The notes under the pieces are model-generated. The model worked only from the letters and a program-made list of their open reading frames with translations. It was not told the origin of the DNA and made no database searches. This document shows, piece by piece, positions 26,194 to 35,008 of a DNA stretch of 64,000 bases. This stretch comes from Sulfurifustis variabilis. GTDB lineage: Bacteria; Pseudomonadota; Gammaproteobacteria; Acidiferrobacterales; Sulfurifustaceae. Position numbers and translations under genes: made by a program. The DNA is taken from contig NZ_AP014936.1 in NCBI RefSeq assembly GCF_002355415.1, forward strand, positions 310,001-374,000, read 5' to 3'. The first letter of the stretch is position 1, and each line of letters begins with the position of its first letter.

Positions 26194-27089
26194 GTTCCGA
26201 ATTCCTTGCGTTCGCGGTTCCCTTCCGGCGCGCCGCCGTCCCCCGCCGCGCCCCCTGAGCGCCCGCCCGCCGCGCGCGCCGGCCCGAACAGGCGCTCGGC
26301 GTTGGCGTGGGCGATGGCCTCGGCAACCTCGGGCGGCAGCTCCTCGAGCCAGCGGCGCGCGCGCTCGTGCGTCACGCGCACCGCGTCCCAGCGGTGCACC
26401 GCCCAGGTATCGGTGCCGAGCAGAAAGCGGTCGGGGTGGCGCACGAAGAGCGCGCGCCAGTCGCGGGCCAGGCGTCCGTCCGGCGCGACGTCGTCGTCGC
26501 GCAGCGAGAGCTCGACCCAGAGAGTGCGATGCCGGTCCAGCCGCGTCGCGACCGTCGCCGCGTCCGCGCCCACGCCGGCGTGCGCCCCGAGGATGCGCGC
26601 CCCGGGCGAGCGCGCGTAGAGCGCGTCGAGCGTGGCCGCGTCGGTGTGCGCGTGCAGCAGAAGGCCGCGCGTGCGCGCGAGATCGAGCAGCCGCGCGATC
26701 ACGGGCGTCCGCGCCTGATCGCCGTAAAGGTGAAACTCGCCGATCCCGCGGTACTGGCCGCGCCGGAGCTGGTCGTCGAGAAACGCGGGCAACGACTCGT
26801 CGCGGTACCAGCGGCCGCGATCGGCATCGGTGCGGTAGGGCCGCAGCAGCGGCACGATGCGCTCGGGCGCGGCCGCGTGGAGCGCGAGCGTCCCCTCGTT
26901 CGGCGTGCTCGAGACGAGCGCGCGCGCGACGCCGGCTTCGTCCAGCCGCGCGAGCACGGCTTGCGGCGCGTAGGCCTCCCGGCTGTCGGCGTTGTAGTGA
27001 ATGTGCGCGTCGAATGTCGGCGCGCGCTCCGCCGCGTAGAGCGGCGCCGCGAGGACGATCGCAAGCAGCAGAGCGAGGAGGGGAGACAT
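26190..27089 (-). CDS. Exported amidohydrolase-like protein (TIM-barrel metal hydrolase)
   Basis: 299 residues with a signal peptide (MSPLLALLLAIVLAAPLYAA), followed directly by TFDAHIHYNAD, the HxH metal site of the amidohydrolase superfamily. Further expected residues are His in LLLHAHTDAA and GAHAGVG and the late Asp in LLGTDTW. This composition fits the amidohydrolase_2 branch (decarboxylases/hydrolases of aromatic or lactone substrates), but an exported form is unusual and the substrate is unknown. The start at 27089 is chosen because it gives the signal peptide; upstream in-frame sequence is Arg-rich and implausible. Confidence 0.72.
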   Translation of the reverse strand: MSPLLALLLAIVLAAPLYAAERAPTFDAHIHYNADSREAYAPQAVLARLDEAGVARALVSSTPNEGTLALHAAAPERIVPLLRPYRTDADRGRWYRDESLPAFLDDQLRRGQYRGIGEFHLYGDQARTPVIARLLDLARTRGLLLHAHTDAATLDALYARSPGARILGAHAGVGADAATVATRLDRHRTLWVELSLRDDDVAPDGRLARDWRALFVRHPDRFLLGTDTWAVHRWDAVRVTHERARRWLEELPPEVAEAIAHANAERLFGPARAAGGRSGGAAGDGGAPEGNRERKEFGT

Positions 27090-27643
27090 GTGCGGCCAGT
27101 CTAGCCAGCCGCTTCTCGCTATAACAGACAGCGCCTGCGCGGGAACCCGCGGGCGCACGCCCGGGTCGAAGAGCAACCGACCGCGCACGGAGGCGGGGCC
27201 ACGAGCCGCGCGAGGGAGCGCACATGACGATTCCGTTCCGAACCGGCGTTGCCGCGCGGGCGCGCGGCGGCCCGGTCTCGCCCGCGAGGAACGGCCTCGT
27301 CGCTGACAGCCAAGGCAGCGTCGCGCAGACGGTCGGTCCCGCGGAACGGCGTCGTTGCAGAGTAACGCGAGCATCATTGCGGGCACCGGCCGCCGACGGA
27401 AGACGCGGCGGCGCTCCCTGGCCGAGCCGTGGCCTTCGGATATCCCCTCCTCGCAGAGCGCTTGCGCATGGCGCCCGCCTTCCACCGCGGGCTCCCGTAC
27501 AGGAAGGCGCCGCGCACGCGGTCGGGCCCGGGGACGAAGGCAACTCGCCCCGCGCCATGCGACCCGCTTGGGCAACGGCGCCGCCGAATGATGTCCTGCG
27601 CCGGCGCCACGCCGAACCACGAACCCGATAGGAGCGATGAAAC
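27090..27643. other. Intergenic region without a supported gene
   Basis: 554 bp between divergent genes. Every open frame here is Arg/Ala/Pro-rich and lacks a family resemblance or a good ribosome-binding site. It must hold the promoters of the amidohydrolase and SDR genes; a TATAAC at ~27120 is the only promoter-like word seen. AGGAG lies before the SDR start. Confidence 0.4.
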
Positions 27644-28516
27644 ATGGAACGTCGTTACGAGGAACAGCAGCAGAAACGCCCGCCGCAGCACCAGCCCGCG
27701 CAGCCGGGCCGCGAAACCGAGATGCAGCCGCGCCCGATCTACATCCGCGAGGGCTACCGCGGGAGCGGCAAGCTCGAGAACAAGATCGCCCTCATCACCG
27801 GCGGCGACAGCGGCATCGGCCGCGCGGTCGCGGTGCACTTCGCGCGCGAGGGCGCGCACGTCGCGATCGTGTACCTCGAGGAGCGCAAGGACGCCGAGGA
27901 GACGAAACGTCTCGTGGAGGCGGAAGGCCGGCGGTGCCTCGCGATCGCCGGCGACGTGGGCGACGAGGGGTTCTGCTACGAGGCGGTGAACCGCACCGTG
28001 CAGGAGTTCGGCGGTCTCGACGTCGTGGTGAACAACGCCGCCGAGCAGCACGCCCAGGACGACCTGCGCAAGATCACGGCCGAGCAGCTCACGCGCACCT
28101 TCCGCACCAACATCTTCGCCCACTTTTACGTCACGAAGGCGGCGCTCGATCACCTGAAGCCCGGCGGGGTGATCCTCAACACCACGTCGATCACCGCCTA
28201 CCACGGCAACAGGCAGCTGCTCGATTACTCCGCGACCAAGGGCGCGATCGTCGCCTTCACCCGCTCGCTCTCGCAGATGCTCGCGGAGAAGGGCATCCGC
28301 GTGAACGGCGTCGCGCCCGGCCCGATCTGGACGCCGCTCATTCCGGCCACGTTCCCGAAGGAGAAGGTGGAGAAGTTCGGCTCGGACACGCCGATGGGCC
28401 GGGCCGGACAGCCCGCCGAGGTCGCGCCGGCGTACGTCTTTCTCGCCTCGGACGACGGCTCGTACATGACGGGGCAGATTCTGCACCCCAACGGAGGCAA
28501 GTTCATCGAGACCTGA
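27644..28516 (+). CDS. SDR family oxidoreductase (YghA-like)
   Basis: 290 residues, classical short-chain dehydrogenase. A Gln/Pro-rich N-terminal ~45 residues, typical of the YghA/glucose-dehydrogenase-like stress SDRs, precede the cofactor motif ALITGGDSGIGRAVA. The NNAAEQ motif (NNAG equivalent), catalytic Ser in TTSITAY, and Tyr/Lys in YSATKGAI follow. The NAD(P)H-dependent substrate is unknown; homologues are often general-stress-induced. The start at 27644 has AGGAGCGATGAAAC upstream. Confidence 0.9.
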   Translation: MERRYEEQQQKRPPQHQPAQPGRETEMQPRPIYIREGYRGSGKLENKIALITGGDSGIGRAVAVHFAREGAHVAIVYLEERKDAEETKRLVEAEGRRCLAIAGDVGDEGFCYEAVNRTVQEFGGLDVVVNNAAEQHAQDDLRKITAEQLTRTFRTNIFAHFYVTKAALDHLKPGGVILNTTSITAYHGNRQLLDYSATKGAIVAFTRSLSQMLAEKGIRVNGVAPGPIWTPLIPATFPKEKVEKFGSDTPMGRAGQPAEVAPAYVFLASDDGSYMTGQILHPNGGKFIET

Positions 28517-28531
28517 TCTGGGCCACTGGCG

Positions 28532-28975
28532 TCAATGACGGTGGGCCGCCCGGAGCCGTCGGGCGAGGCGCGGGGGCGGGGCGCCGCGCACGTGGATGAC
28601 CACGCTCAGGCGCTCCGGATCGATACCGCCGAGACGCCGCGCGAGCCGCCGGAGCTCGCCCGGGTCGAGGCGTACTTCGATCAGCTGGCGCGTGTCGTCG
28701 AAGTACACGTGGCAGGCGTGCTCGGGGTTGGTGTCGAAGTACGAGCGATCCGGTTCGATCGGGACCTCCCGCAGCAACCCGCCGTTCACGAAGGCGTGCA
28801 GCGTGTTGTACACGGTCGCGCGCGATACGCGCAGGCCGGCCTCGCGCGCCTCGGCGTAGAGCTCGTCCGCCGTCAGGTGGCGGTCGCCGTCCGTGAAGAG
28901 CAGACCGGCGATCGCCTTGCGCTGCCGGGTCGGGAGCAGCCCGGCGCGGGCGAGGCGTTTGTGCAGCCGGTCCAT
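28532..28975 (-). CDS. Fur family regulator, Irr-like
   Basis: 147 residues. A winged-helix DNA-binding domain (GLLPTRQRKAIAGLLF, LTADELYAEAREAGLRVSRATVYNTLHAFVNGGLLREV) precedes a dimerisation domain whose metal/heme segment reads YFDTNPEHACHVYFDDTRQLIEV. YFDTN followed by His residues is diagnostic of the Irr branch, which responds to heme or iron status in alphaproteobacteria. The canonical CxxC zinc sites of Fur are absent. It is one gene away from an iron-storage operon that has an Irr-box-like palindrome, so that operon is the likely target. Confidence 0.85.
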   Translation of the reverse strand: MDRLHKRLARAGLLPTRQRKAIAGLLFTDGDRHLTADELYAEAREAGLRVSRATVYNTLHAFVNGGLLREVPIEPDRSYFDTNPEHACHVYFDDTRQLIEVRLDPGELRRLARRLGGIDPERLSVVIHVRGAPPPRLARRLRAAHRH

Positions 28976-29018
28976 CGGTCGTCAGCGGCCGGCGTCGGGC
29001 CGCGGTCCGCGTGCGGCC

Positions 29019-30221
29019 TCACTCGAAGAGATAGAACCACGCATAGGCCACGAGCACCGCGGGCACCGCGCTGTAGAGGGTGGCGACGACGGCGACGCGC
29101 GGCGCGAGCGCGATCGCCGGGAACAGGGCATCGCCGTCGTTGCTGATGGCGTTGCCGATCTGCGCCGACAGCGGCACGACCCCGCTGAGGTACAGGGTCG
29201 TCACCACGATCTGCGGCCCGCATCCCGGAAGGAAGCCGATCACGACGCCCATGAGCGGCACGAGCGGCGCCCAGAGCGCGAACCAGGCCTTGAGGTCGAT
29301 CCCGGAGTAGTAGACGCCGAGCTCGTAGGCGAGATACGCGGCGACCACCCACACCGTGACGAAGTTGGTGTCAGCGATGACCCGCGCCCGGGTCGAGGGG
29401 CGCGCGTCCGGCGCGCAGGCGCCCATCGCCTGCGTGTCTCCGGAGACGAAATCCCGGTAGCCGCCGCTCGGCACCCAGCTCCACATCAGCATCGCGAGCA
29501 CCGCGCCCGCGAGCCCGAGCAGGAGCACCGGATCGACCGCCGCCGCCCGGCCCGGAAGCAGCGCGTCGACGTCCACGCGCGCCGCGAGCAGGATCCCGAC
29601 GACCACGCCCGGCGCGAGCAGCGCCATCCAGATCGGGCCCAGCCGGGCGAGCCCGCCCGCATGGCAGTGCATCGTTTCGCGCACCGGCGCTCCCCTGGCG
29701 CGCAGGAAGTCGGGGCCGTGCAGCGCGTCGACCGCGTAGCCGGAGACCAGGCCGACGGCGAGCCCGAGCAGCATCATGCCCGCGCCTGTGAGCGGTTGCT
29801 GCGCGAGCAGCAGGAACATCGCGTCGCCCATCGTCGCCGTGAGCACCGCCACCACGCTGCCGAAACCCAGGTGGCCGCGCAGATACTGGGTGATGACCAT
29901 GATCGCGCCGCCGCAGCCCGGCAGCGCGCCGAAGAACGCGGCGAACGGCACCTGCCAGTAGCGGTAGCGGGCGAGCAGGGCGGCACTGTCGATGTTCAGG
30001 CCGCGCTCCAGCCCGTAGACGAGGGCGAGCGTCGCCGCGACGAACACGCTGACCTGGAGGTACGCGTCGGCCACGGCCGTGAGCACGATCCCGCGCGCGC
30101 CGGGATCGAGCGCGGCGAGGACGAACGGAATCGAGACGACGAGGAGCCGCCACGCCGCCGGCGGCGCGCGCCGCGCCGTGTGCACCATCAGCCGCTTGCC
30201 GGCGAGGATCAGCGTCGTCAT
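29019..30221 (-). CDS. Putative manganese exporter (MntX/DUF2899 family)
   Basis: 400 residues, about ten transmembrane helices in two similar halves. Each half has the family motif: GALPGCGGAIMVITQYLRGHLGFGSVVAVLTATMGDAMFLLL and GFLPGCGPQIVVTTLYLSGVVPLSAQIGNAISNDGDALFPAI. The inverted-repeat GCG plus Asp motifs are proposed to bind metal. Characterised relatives export Mn(II) to keep the Mn/Fe ratio balanced. Its ATG overlaps the stop of the cytochrome b5-like gene (ATGA). Confidence 0.82.
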   Translation of the reverse strand: MTTLILAGKRLMVHTARRAPPAAWRLLVVSIPFVLAALDPGARGIVLTAVADAYLQVSVFVAATLALVYGLERGLNIDSAALLARYRYWQVPFAAFFGALPGCGGAIMVITQYLRGHLGFGSVVAVLTATMGDAMFLLLAQQPLTGAGMMLLGLAVGLVSGYAVDALHGPDFLRARGAPVRETMHCHAGGLARLGPIWMALLAPGVVVGILLAARVDVDALLPGRAAAVDPVLLLGLAGAVLAMLMWSWVPSGGYRDFVSGDTQAMGACAPDARPSTRARVIADTNFVTVWVVAAYLAYELGVYYSGIDLKAWFALWAPLVPLMGVVIGFLPGCGPQIVVTTLYLSGVVPLSAQIGNAISNDGDALFPAIALAPRVAVVATLYSAVPAVLVAYAWFYLFE

Positions 30222-30505
30222 TCGTCAGCCTCGTCGTCCACGAGAAACCCGACGCACGGCACCCGCTCGAGCATCTCGGGGCCATGCGGCGCCAGGTCCA
30301 GCATGCCGGTGAGGTCCTGCCCGCCGAAGGCGCAGGCCCAGTGGAACCCGAGACGCCACGGGTAGCTCCCCGTGACGTCGTAGACGCGGCCCTCGAACGC
30401 GATGAGCACCGGCTCGCCGCCGTCGCGTCCGTGGGCCGCCGCGAGCTCCGCGCGGGTGTAGCGCCGGGAGCTCGCGGCGCGAGCGCGTGCGGTCCCGACG
30501 CGCAC
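30218..30505 (-). CDS. Cytochrome b5-like heme/steroid-binding domain protein
   Basis: 95 residues from a GTG start. It follows the cytochrome b5-like layout: YTRAELAAAHGRDGGEPVLIAFEGRVYDVTGSYPWRLGFHWACAFGGQDLTGMLDLAPHGPEMLERVPCVG. Candidate heme ligands are His in LGFHWA and HG in APHGPEML. Soluble and cytoplasmic as read. Sandwiched between ferritin-like and Mn exporter genes, it may supply electrons or sense heme in iron handling; that is inference. Confidence 0.7.
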   Translation of the reverse strand: MRVGTARARAASSRRYTRAELAAAHGRDGGEPVLIAFEGRVYDVTGSYPWRLGFHWACAFGGQDLTGMLDLAPHGPEMLERVPCVGFLVDDEADE

Positions 30506-30509
30506 GCCG

Positions 30510-31088
30510 TTACCGGGTCGGCAGGAACTTGCTCACGTATGGCGAGTTCTGCCCGCCCTGGCGCAGGAAGTGCCCGCTCGAGCCGTTGCCGAGCAGCTCC
30601 TGGAACCAGGCCTCGTGCTCGATCTCCTCGTGCAGGATCGCGAGCGCGAGGTCGTAGGTCCGGTGGTCCTTCCCCATCGTCATGTTGCAGATGTGCGTGT
30701 AGCCGCGCACGGCGCACTGCTCGGCCTTGAGCAGCACCTCCAGCATCTGGCGAATGTTCCTGGGGTCGCCCGGCAGGTTGGCGGGCGCGCAGGCGGAGAT
30801 GTTGTGGAAGTCGACCATGCTTTGCGGGAGCTTCCCGCCGAGCTCGTAGATCCGCGGCACGAGCGCCTCGAAATGGTTCCGGTCCTCGATGCGCGCGTCC
30901 TCGACGATCTCCTTGATGCCCTCGCCTTCGAGCCCGCTGCAGTTCACGCGCAGGATCGTGTAGTAGTAGTACGTCGTGAGCTCGGCGGAGGCGTTGCGTA
31001 CGAGCAGGTCGAGGAGCTCTTCGACGTTGATCCCGGCCTTCTCGACCATCTCCCTTCCGACTGTCTTGAACTTGACCTGTTGCTCCAT
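30510..31088 (-). CDS. Dps-like / thioferritin-type ferritin family protein
   Basis: 192 residues, four-helix ferritin fold with diiron ligands in NASAELTTYYYYTIL, EDARIEDRNHFEAL, KAEQCAVRGYTHI and HEEIEHEAWFQELL. Two conserved cysteines (SACAPANLP and AEQC) bracket helix 3, the signature of archaeal-type DPSL/thioferritins that detoxify peroxide while storing iron. SD GGAGAGGTGAG precedes the ATG. First gene of the ferritin-b5-MntX operon and directly downstream of an Irr-box-like palindrome. Confidence 0.82.
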   Translation of the reverse strand: MEQQVKFKTVGREMVEKAGINVEELLDLLVRNASAELTTYYYYTILRVNCSGLEGEGIKEIVEDARIEDRNHFEALVPRIYELGGKLPQSMVDFHNISACAPANLPGDPRNIRQMLEVLLKAEQCAVRGYTHICNMTMGKDHRTYDLALAILHEEIEHEAWFQELLGNGSSGHFLRQGGQNSPYVSKFLPTR

Positions 31089-31115
31089 GGCTCACCTCTC
31101 CTTGGGTTACGCAGA

Positions 31116-31132
31116 TTTAGAATATTTCTAAC
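31116..31132. promoter_or_regulatory. Irr-box/ICE-like palindrome upstream of the ferritin-like gene
   Basis: TTTAGAATATTTCTAAC, nearly the iron control element consensus TTTAGAA-N3-TTCTAAA described for rhizobial Irr. It is centred ~36 bp before the ferritin-like start, where it would overlap the promoter and allow repression. The Irr-like regulator gene is 2.1 kb away. Confidence 0.6.
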
Positions 31133-31236
31133 CCGCCTAAGTTCGGAGTAGGGATTTCCCGGAAACGAAGACCGCGAGACGACAGGGGGAAAATGCCAAA
31201 AACATCGGGACGTCCCTGTCCCCGCCAGGAGGAGAG

Positions 31237-31677
31237 CTAGAAGACCTTGTAGGGGAGAAACTTGCCGTTCATGGTCACCACGACGCGGTCGCCCTTGGGG
31301 TCCGGCTGCTTCTCGATCGTCATCGAGAAGTCGATGGCGCTCATGATCCCGTCGCCGAACTTCTCGCCGATCAGTTGTTTCATCGTCTCGCCGTACACGC
31401 CGACGATCTCGTAGAGGCGGTAGATCACGGGATCGGTCGGAACGGTCTTGTCCCACGTCTTGTGCGGGAAGGCCTGCAGCGCCTCGGATACCTCGCCCGG
31501 CACGCCCAGCGCCGCGCAGAGCCTGTCGGCGGGCTCCTTCGGCATGCTGTTCTGGCCGAGGCAGGCGGAGGTGGCGAACACGGGGGATACGCCGGCCTTG
31601 TCGGCGATCTGCTCCCACGACAGCTTCTTTTGCGCCTTGGCGGCGAGGATCGCTTCGGTCATCTCGGGCTTTTTCAT
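31237..31677 (-). CDS. cynS: Cyanate hydratase (cyanase)
   Basis: 146 residues. Catalyses cyanate + bicarbonate to ammonia and CO2. An N-terminal HTH-like domain (LSWEQIADKAGVSPVFATSACLGQNSMP) and a C-terminal catalytic domain carry Arg87, Glu90 (YRLYE) and Ser113 (IMSAIDF), equivalent to R96/E99/S122 of the E. coli enzyme. Ends GKFLPYKVF as expected. The ATG overlaps the stop of the ATPase gene (ATGA), tying it to the transporter operon. Provides nitrogen and CO2 or detoxifies cyanate. Confidence 0.95.
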   Translation of the reverse strand: MKKPEMTEAILAAKAQKKLSWEQIADKAGVSPVFATSACLGQNSMPKEPADRLCAALGVPGEVSEALQAFPHKTWDKTVPTDPVIYRLYEIVGVYGETMKQLIGEKFGDGIMSAIDFSMTIEKQPDPKGDRVVVTMNGKFLPYKVF

Positions 31678-32612
31678 GAGGACTCCTTCAGGGGGAAACG
31701 GATGGCGGCAAAGCTGCGCGAAGCCGGGCGCGACGGGTCGCCGGCGATCGCGGCCGCCGGATTAACCTCCAGCGGCGCCCCGCCGGGGACCGGCATGGCG
31801 CCTTCCACCTCCGCCGAGCCGGCGAGCTCTTTGGAGCGCCGCACCAGGAACTCGACTAGGTGATTGCGGATCGCGTAGTACGCCGGATGGTGGATGACCT
31901 CCGTGCGAGTCCGGGGGCGCGGGATGTCGATGCGCACCGACTCGGCGACGCGGGCGCGCGGACCGTTCGTCATCAGCAGCACGCGGTCGGCGAGCAGGAT
32001 CGCCTCGTCCACGTCGTGCGTGATCATGAAGACCGTCTGCTGCGTGTCGCCCCAGATGCGCACGAGCTCCTCCTGGATCATGCCGCGGGTGAGCGCGTCC
32101 AGCGCCCCGAACGGCTCGTCCATGAGCAGCAGCTTCGGCTCGATGGCGAAGGCGCGCGCGATCCCGACGCGCTGGCGCATTCCGCCGGAGAGCTGCGACG
32201 GCTTGCGATGCTCGGCGCCCTTCAGGCCCACCAGCTCGATGTAGCGCAGGGCGTGCGCCAGCACCTGCTCGCGGGACCACTCGGGCCAGCGCGCGCGCAC
32301 GGCGAAGGCGGTGTTCCTGAGCGCCGACTTCCAGGGCAGCAGGCTGTGGTTCTGGAAGATCACGCCGCGCTCGAGGCTCGGTCCGGCGACCTCCTTCCCG
32401 TCCATGATGACGGCGCCCCGGCTCGGCGCGTCGAGGCCCGCGAGGATGTTGAGGATCGTCGACTTGCCGCAGCCGGAGTGCCCGATGATGCAGACGAACT
32501 CGCCCTTGCGGATGCCGAAGCTCACGTCCTCGAAGACCGTGAGCGGCTCGCCGCCGCGCGGCGCCGGATAGCGCCGCGCCAGGTTCTCCACGATCAGGAA
32601 ATCGTCGGACAT
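31674..32612 (-). CDS. cynD: Cyanate/nitrate-type ABC transporter ATP-binding protein
   Basis: 312 residues. Walker A GHSGCGKST, Q-loop VIFQNHSLLPW, signature LSGGMRQRVGIARAF, Walker B LLMDEPFGALDALTR and H-loop ITHDVDEAI are all present. The NrtD/CynD-type tail (VAESVRIDIPRPRTRTEVIHHPAYYAIRNHLVEFLV) follows. Drives uptake through the permease encoded upstream; linkage to cynS argues for cyanate. Confidence 0.88.
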   Translation of the reverse strand: MSDDFLIVENLARRYPAPRGGEPLTVFEDVSFGIRKGEFVCIIGHSGCGKSTILNILAGLDAPSRGAVIMDGKEVAGPSLERGVIFQNHSLLPWKSALRNTAFAVRARWPEWSREQVLAHALRYIELVGLKGAEHRKPSQLSGGMRQRVGIARAFAIEPKLLLMDEPFGALDALTRGMIQEELVRIWGDTQQTVFMITHDVDEAILLADRVLLMTNGPRARVAESVRIDIPRPRTRTEVIHHPAYYAIRNHLVEFLVRRSKELAGSAEVEGAMPVPGGAPLEVNPAAAIAGDPSRPASRSFAAIRFPLKESS

Positions 32613-32622
32613 GCGCGCGCCC

Positions 32623-33411
32623 TCACTCGGCGTACTGGACCGCGCGCGCCGCCCGCGCGAGGGCCAGGTCGAGCAGCATGCCGACGACCCCGATCATCAG
32701 GATCGCGAACACCACGCTCGTCAGGTTGAGGTTGTTCCATTCGTTCCAGACGTAGTAGCCGATCCCGGTGCCGCCGACGAGCATCTCGGCGGCGACGATC
32801 ACGAGCCAGGAGATGCCGACCGAGATGCGCATGCCCGTGAGGATCGTCGGCGCGGCGGCCGGCAGGATCACCGAGAACGCGGTGCGCACGGGCGACAGCT
32901 CCAGCGTGCGCGCCACGTTGAGGTAGTCGCGCTTCACGCTCGCCACGCCGAAGGCGGTGTTGATCAGCATCGGCCAGATGGAGCAGATGAAGATCACGAA
33001 GATCGCGGACAGCCCCGAGTCCTGGATGACGAACAGCGCGAGCGGCATCCAGGCGAGCGGCGAGATCGGTTTCAGCACCTGGATGAACGGATCGAGCGCC
33101 CGGCTCAGGAGCGGCGACATCCCGATCACGAAGCCGAACGGGATGGCGATCAGGGCCGCGAGCCCGTAGCCGGCGAGCACGCGCGCGAGCGAGTACAGGA
33201 TCTGGATGCCGATGCCCTTGTCGTTCGGTCCGGCGTCGTAGAACGGATCGGCGAGCTCGCTCGCGGCGTGCTTCAGGATCTGCGAGGGCGGCGGCACCGC
33301 CGAGCCGGCCCCGCCGGCGCCCGTTCCCGGGTGCGACAGCTCCCAGGCGCCGAGCAGGATCCCGAGCAGCAACAGCGAGACGAGCGCGGACCGCATGCCG
33401 AGCGGCAGCAT
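32623..33411 (-). CDS. cynB: Cyanate/nitrate-type ABC transporter permease
   Basis: 262 residues, six transmembrane segments, with the binding-protein-dependent EAA loop (RTLELSPVRTAFSVILPAAAPTILTGMRISVGISWLVIVAAEML). Closely matches NrtB/CynB. Starts 1 bp after the binding-protein gene, so it is co-transcribed. Confidence 0.87.
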   Translation of the reverse strand: MLPLGMRSALVSLLLLGILLGAWELSHPGTGAGGAGSAVPPPSQILKHAASELADPFYDAGPNDKGIGIQILYSLARVLAGYGLAALIAIPFGFVIGMSPLLSRALDPFIQVLKPISPLAWMPLALFVIQDSGLSAIFVIFICSIWPMLINTAFGVASVKRDYLNVARTLELSPVRTAFSVILPAAAPTILTGMRISVGISWLVIVAAEMLVGGTGIGYYVWNEWNNLNLTSVVFAILMIGVVGMLLDLALARAARAVQYAE

Positions 33412-33412
33412 G

Positions 33413-34789
33413 TCAGACCCGCTTGATCGCGAAGCCGTCGAGGTAGGCCGCGGGCCGGGCCGGATCGAAGGTCTTCCCCATAAGGGTGTACTTGGCGTAC
33501 GTCGATTTGGGCGGCGCGTAGCCGAGGTCCTTCATCACCTTGCCGCAGTCGGACGCGAGGTAGACCTGCTCGGCGATGCGCTTGTAGTCGACGTCGCCCT
33601 TGAGGTACCCCCAGCGCTTCATCTGGGTCAGGATCCACACGCCCATGGAGTGCCACGGGAACGGATCGAAGTCGATACGGTCGGGCACGTCGCGCTGGTT
33701 GCCGAGGCCGTCGGGGAACTTGCCCGTGAGCACCTGCGTCACCACCTCCTCCGGCTGGTTGAGGTAGGCGCGCGGCGCGATCGCCTTGGCGATCTCCGCC
33801 CGATGCGCCGGCTTCGACGCGTAGTGGGTCGCGTCGACGATCGCCCGGAAGAGCGCGGCGAAGGTGTTCGGCATCCGCTCGGCGAACTCGCTGCTGGCCG
33901 CGAACGCGCAGCACGGATGCCGGTCCCAGATCTCCTTCGACAGCAGGTGGATGAAGCCCGTGCCCTCGTAGACCGCACGCTGGTTGAAGGGATCGGGCGC
34001 GAGGTAGCCGTCGACGTTGCCGGCCCGCAGGTTCGCGACCATCTCCGGCGGCGGAACGACGCGGATCTGGATGTCCTTGTCCGGGTCGAGCCCGTGCTCG
34101 GCCACGTAGTAGCGCAGGAGGAAATTGTGCATCGAGTAGTCGAACGGCACGGCGAACTTGAAACCCTTCCACAGCTTCGGGTCGCGCTTGTCCTTGTGCT
34201 TGACGTGCAGCGTGATCGCCTGGCCGTTGATGTTCTCGACCGCGGGCATCACGAAGGGCTGCGCCACGGAACCCGCGCCCACGGTGATCGCGAGCGGCAT
34301 GGGCGTCAGCATGTGCGAGGCGTCGTATTCCCCGTTGAGCGACTTGTCGCGCGCGACCGCCCAGCCGGCGGTCTTGATGACCTCGACCTTCAGGCCGTGC
34401 TTGTCGTAGAAGCCCATCGGGTTCGCCATGATGATCGGCGTGGCGCAGGTGATCGGCACGAATCCGACCTTGAGCTCCTTCTTCTCGAGCGGCCCGCCCG
34501 CCTCCTTCACCGCGGCCTTGACCTTCTCGAGCGGCAGCACCGCGCCGAGCGCGGCGGCCAGGGTCCCGCCGCCGACGAGCTGCAGGAAGCGGCGCCGCGC
34601 GGCGTCGTGATGGTCGAACACCGCGCGCACGATCGCGCTTTCGACCGCGCGGTCGATCATCGTCTCGGCGGAGGCGGGCAGGGCGGCGGGCGCGTCGCCG
34701 GCGGGCGCGCACGAGGCGCAGCGGCAGCCGTGCCCGTGGCGCAGGTCGCTCCGGGGGTCGAAGGGGTCGTCGAGACTCTTGATCGTCAT
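33413..34789 (-). CDS. cynA: Cyanate/nitrate-type ABC transporter substrate-binding protein (Tat-exported)
   Basis: 458 residues. A twin-arginine signal is present at ~65-85 (ARRRFLQLVGGGTLAAALGAVLP), preceded by an unusual Cys/His-rich leader (HGHGCRCASC at ~19-28). The mature NrtA/CynA domain begins KKELKVGFVPITCATPIIMANPMGFYDKHGL. Binds cyanate or nitrate in the periplasm; the operon with cynS favours cyanate. The leader cysteines suggest a metal or redox site before Tat export. Confidence 0.87.
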   Translation of the reverse strand: MTIKSLDDPFDPRSDLRHGHGCRCASCAPAGDAPAALPASAETMIDRAVESAIVRAVFDHHDAARRRFLQLVGGGTLAAALGAVLPLEKVKAAVKEAGGPLEKKELKVGFVPITCATPIIMANPMGFYDKHGLKVEVIKTAGWAVARDKSLNGEYDASHMLTPMPLAITVGAGSVAQPFVMPAVENINGQAITLHVKHKDKRDPKLWKGFKFAVPFDYSMHNFLLRYYVAEHGLDPDKDIQIRVVPPPEMVANLRAGNVDGYLAPDPFNQRAVYEGTGFIHLLSKEIWDRHPCCAFAASSEFAERMPNTFAALFRAIVDATHYASKPAHRAEIAKAIAPRAYLNQPEEVVTQVLTGKFPDGLGNQRDVPDRIDFDPFPWHSMGVWILTQMKRWGYLKGDVDYKRIAEQVYLASDCGKVMKDLGYAPPKSTYAKYTLMGKTFDPARPAAYLDGFAIKRV

Positions 34790-35008
34790 GCCGTGCTCCT
34801 CGGTGGGGTCGGTGATGACGCACCCTTAGCAATCGCGGTGCCACGACGGGCCCGGTATCGGGCTCGCGCGGGGATGCGGGAAAAGACGGGTTTTGCCGGC
34901 CGGCGCGCCCGAACGGTGCGGGCGACGCACGCAGCCGGTGCGGGCGCAGCGCGCAGGCGGCACCGGGATCGCGCAGCCGCGCCCCGGTAGCGTGCACCGG
35001 GCGGCGAA

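Noticed and set aside
27090-27643. Possible small genes in the gap before the SDR gene
   Set aside because: All frames are Arg/Ala/Pro-rich, lack ribosome-binding sites and resemble no family.
31190-31225. GGGACGTCCC palindrome downstream of cynS as a terminator
   Set aside because: Only a 5-bp stem and no convincing T-run in the cynS direction; too weak to call.
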